A stretch of DNA of 64,000 bases from an uncultured Pontibacter sp. (GTDB lineage Bacteria; Bacteroidota; Bacteroidia; Cytophagales; Hymenobacteraceae), in contig NZ_CANLMZ010000006.1 of the NCBI RefSeq assembly GCF_947492645.1, positions 558,001-622,000 of the forward strand, in the 5' to 3' direction. The notes under the pieces were generated by a model that was not told the DNA's origin, made no database searches, and was given only the letters and a program-made list of their open reading frames with translations. Below, piece by piece: positions 63,359-64,000 of this stretch. Made by a program: the position numbers and the translations under genes. The stretch's first letter is position 1. Each line of letters starts with the position of its first letter.

Positions 63359-63408
63359 CTCTATAGCAAGGCGGCTACCCCAATTGGGGTAGCCGCCTTG
63401 CTATAGAG
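63359..63408. terminator. 25-bp perfect palindrome between convergent genes
   Basis: The 50-bp sequence 63359-63408 is an exact palindrome (outer CTCTATAGCAAGGCGG, centre CCCCAATTGGGG). As RNA it would form a stem with a 4-nt loop, so it is the compact version of the long convergent hairpins seen elsewhere in the window. It has a weak U tail on both strands. Confidence 0.78.
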
Positions 63409-63457
63409 TTATACTTTAAGCGTTATATTGTAAACTAAACGCCTTTATATACTTACG

Positions 63458-63790
63458 TTAAAATATCAGATCTAAAATGGACTCTATTATTGTCAGCACC
63501 AAACTGAAGAGTAAAGCAGTAAAAAATCCGCTTGTATCAAATCCTGTCACCAGGTAATCTGCTAACAAAATAATAAGAGCATTAATTATCAGCAAGAACA
63601 GCCCTAACGTTAGTATTGTAACCGGTATAGTTAAGAAAACAAGCACCGGACGAACAATCGCATTTAATACAGCAAGCACAAGCGCAAGTATAATTGCTGT
63701 TATAAAGCCATCTATTTTTACACCTGGCAGTATATAGGAAGCCAGCATGGCTGCTGCCCCGGTTATCAAAAGTTTTATTACAAATCCCAT
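63458..63790 (-). CDS. Phage-holin-family (four-TM) membrane protein
   Basis: The 110-aa protein has four predicted membrane helices with short loops (GFVIKLLITGAAAMLASYIL, FITAIILALVLAVLNAIV, VLVFLTIPVTILTLGLFLLII, and FTALLFSLVLTIIESILDL). This is the PF04020-type 'phage holin superfamily IV' architecture, chromosomal and widespread in Bacteroidota and Actinobacteria; despite the name it is not tied to a phage here. Function unknown. Confidence 0.85.
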   Translation of the reverse strand: MGFVIKLLITGAAAMLASYILPGVKIDGFITAIILALVLAVLNAIVRPVLVFLTIPVTILTLGLFLLIINALIILLADYLVTGFDTSGFFTALLFSLVLTIIESILDLIF

Positions 63791-63874
63791 AGTGTCCGCT
63801 GTTTCAGTTACACATTCGCACGTACGAAAATTGATATATAAAGATTAATCCGTATACTTTATACATATGCAAAC

Positions 63875-63902
63875 AGCCCGTAAGCTGCTATACTTACGGG
63901 CT
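63875..63902. terminator. 10-bp hairpin downstream of the terminal gene
   Basis: AGCCCGTAAG/CTTACGGGCT with an 8-nt loop lies about 27 nt after the stop of the partial gene at the window end and upstream of the holin-like gene's promoter region; likely terminator for the minus-strand gene. Confidence 0.65.
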
Positions 63903-63928
63903 ATTAAATCATACCATTATACTTGATA

Positions 63929-64000
63929 TTAGTACTGAGCCTCTAGTTTGCCTTGAGAAACAGCCATCCAGTTACAAAGCTTCTGCAACATACGTGCTCC
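63929..64000 (-). CDS. Unidentified CDS, C-terminal fragment
   Basis: The minus-strand frame from base 64000 is open to a TAA at 63931-63929 and encodes 23 residues, ending NWMAVSQGKLEAQY. A hairpin terminator follows it. The fragment is too short to recognise; the rest lies outside the window. Confidence 0.5.
   Translation of the reverse strand, partial: GARMLQKLCNWMAVSQGKLEAQY

Larger units (their letters stand above)
1..64000. repeat. Dispersed over-represented word AAGTATA / TATACTT
   Basis: Hand-counting the core hexamer AAGTAT and its complement ATACTT across the window gives roughly 100 in each orientation. Simple base composition predicts about a quarter of that. Copies lie in all reading frames, in genes on both strands, in gaps and in terminator stems. 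It is nearly absent from exbB-exbD-tonB (about 32.9-35.5 kb) and sparse in pnp, rpoD, tyrS and accC. Confidence 0.75.

Noticed and set aside
57721..63790. Prophage remnant (CI-like repressor plus 'holin')
   Set aside because: The repressor and the holin-family protein are 5 kb apart with recQ and other chromosomal genes between them, with no integrase, structural or lysis genes, and both families are common on Bacteroidota chromosomes.
1..64000. CRISPR array or tandem repeat cluster
   Set aside because: No regularly spaced direct repeats of 20-40 bp were seen; the only frequent word is short, dispersed and in both orientations.

Overview
The window is a gene-dense chromosomal segment of a Bacteroidota bacterium, most likely a Cytophagales/Hymenobacteraceae member (Pontibacter-like; taxonomic inference only). 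Supporting signs are a short (287 aa) primary sigma factor, promoters of the TTG...TAnnTTTG type, a type IX secretion C-terminal domain on a subtilase, TonB-dependent receptors with a carboxypeptidase-regulatory N-domain, an Hc1-like histone, BshB1 (bacillithiol synthesis), and an HU-CCDC81/SPOR envelope protein. No prophage, IS element, CRISPR array or rRNA gene was seen; there is one tRNA.

Layout. 1-5.8 kb: the tail of an Mrp antiporter subunit G, a PPP-type phosphatase, a ClC channel with CBS domains, an AsmA-like membrane protein and an alpha/beta hydrolase. 5.9-22.3 kb: an amino-acid biosynthesis block on the minus strand. It holds hisGDCB, then (after a 17.2-kb plus-strand gene) trpEGDCFBA-aroF, then hisHAF-hisIE. 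All three operons begin with a short ORF rich in the cognate codon: a 21-aa peptide with Trp-Trp-Trp before trpE, a 23-aa peptide with His-Lys-His-His-His-His before hisH, and a 32-aa peptide with His-Phe-His-His-Ile-His-His before hisG. The trp leader shows a complete set of mutually exclusive hairpins (1:2, antiterminator, terminator). The hisH leader has a strong intrinsic terminator. The hisG leader lacks an obvious U-tract terminator.

22.4-31 kb: a DUF2911 protein, a TonB-dependent receptor, rpe, a T9SS-type subtilase, a lipoprotein, mnmA, and a TrpF-like paralogue that appears to lack catalytic residues. 31-41 kb: trmB, folC, then tonB-exbD-exbB next to an HU-CCDC81/SPOR protein, an outer-membrane barrel protein and a 1020-aa TPR protein, which looks like an energised envelope module. 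41-56.5 kb: housekeeping genes (holA, rimI-like, tyrS, a histone-like gene, an SPT/KBL-type acyltransferase, accC, bshB1, a LysM-M23 peptidase, trxB, rpoD, pnp, rpsO, an LptF/G-type permease, a START-like protein) and tRNA-Met. 56.8-64 kb: pirin, an S24/XRE autoproteolytic repressor, a lipoprotein subtilase with a Pro-rich insert, recQ, a Cys-rich four-helix copper-storage-like protein, a small four-helix membrane protein and the tail of an unidentified gene.

Two window-wide patterns stand out. The word AAGTATA/TATACTT is strikingly frequent on both strands, inside and between genes, yet nearly absent from conserved, probably highly expressed genes. Convergent gene ends are often closed by unusually long perfect hairpins (20-30 bp).
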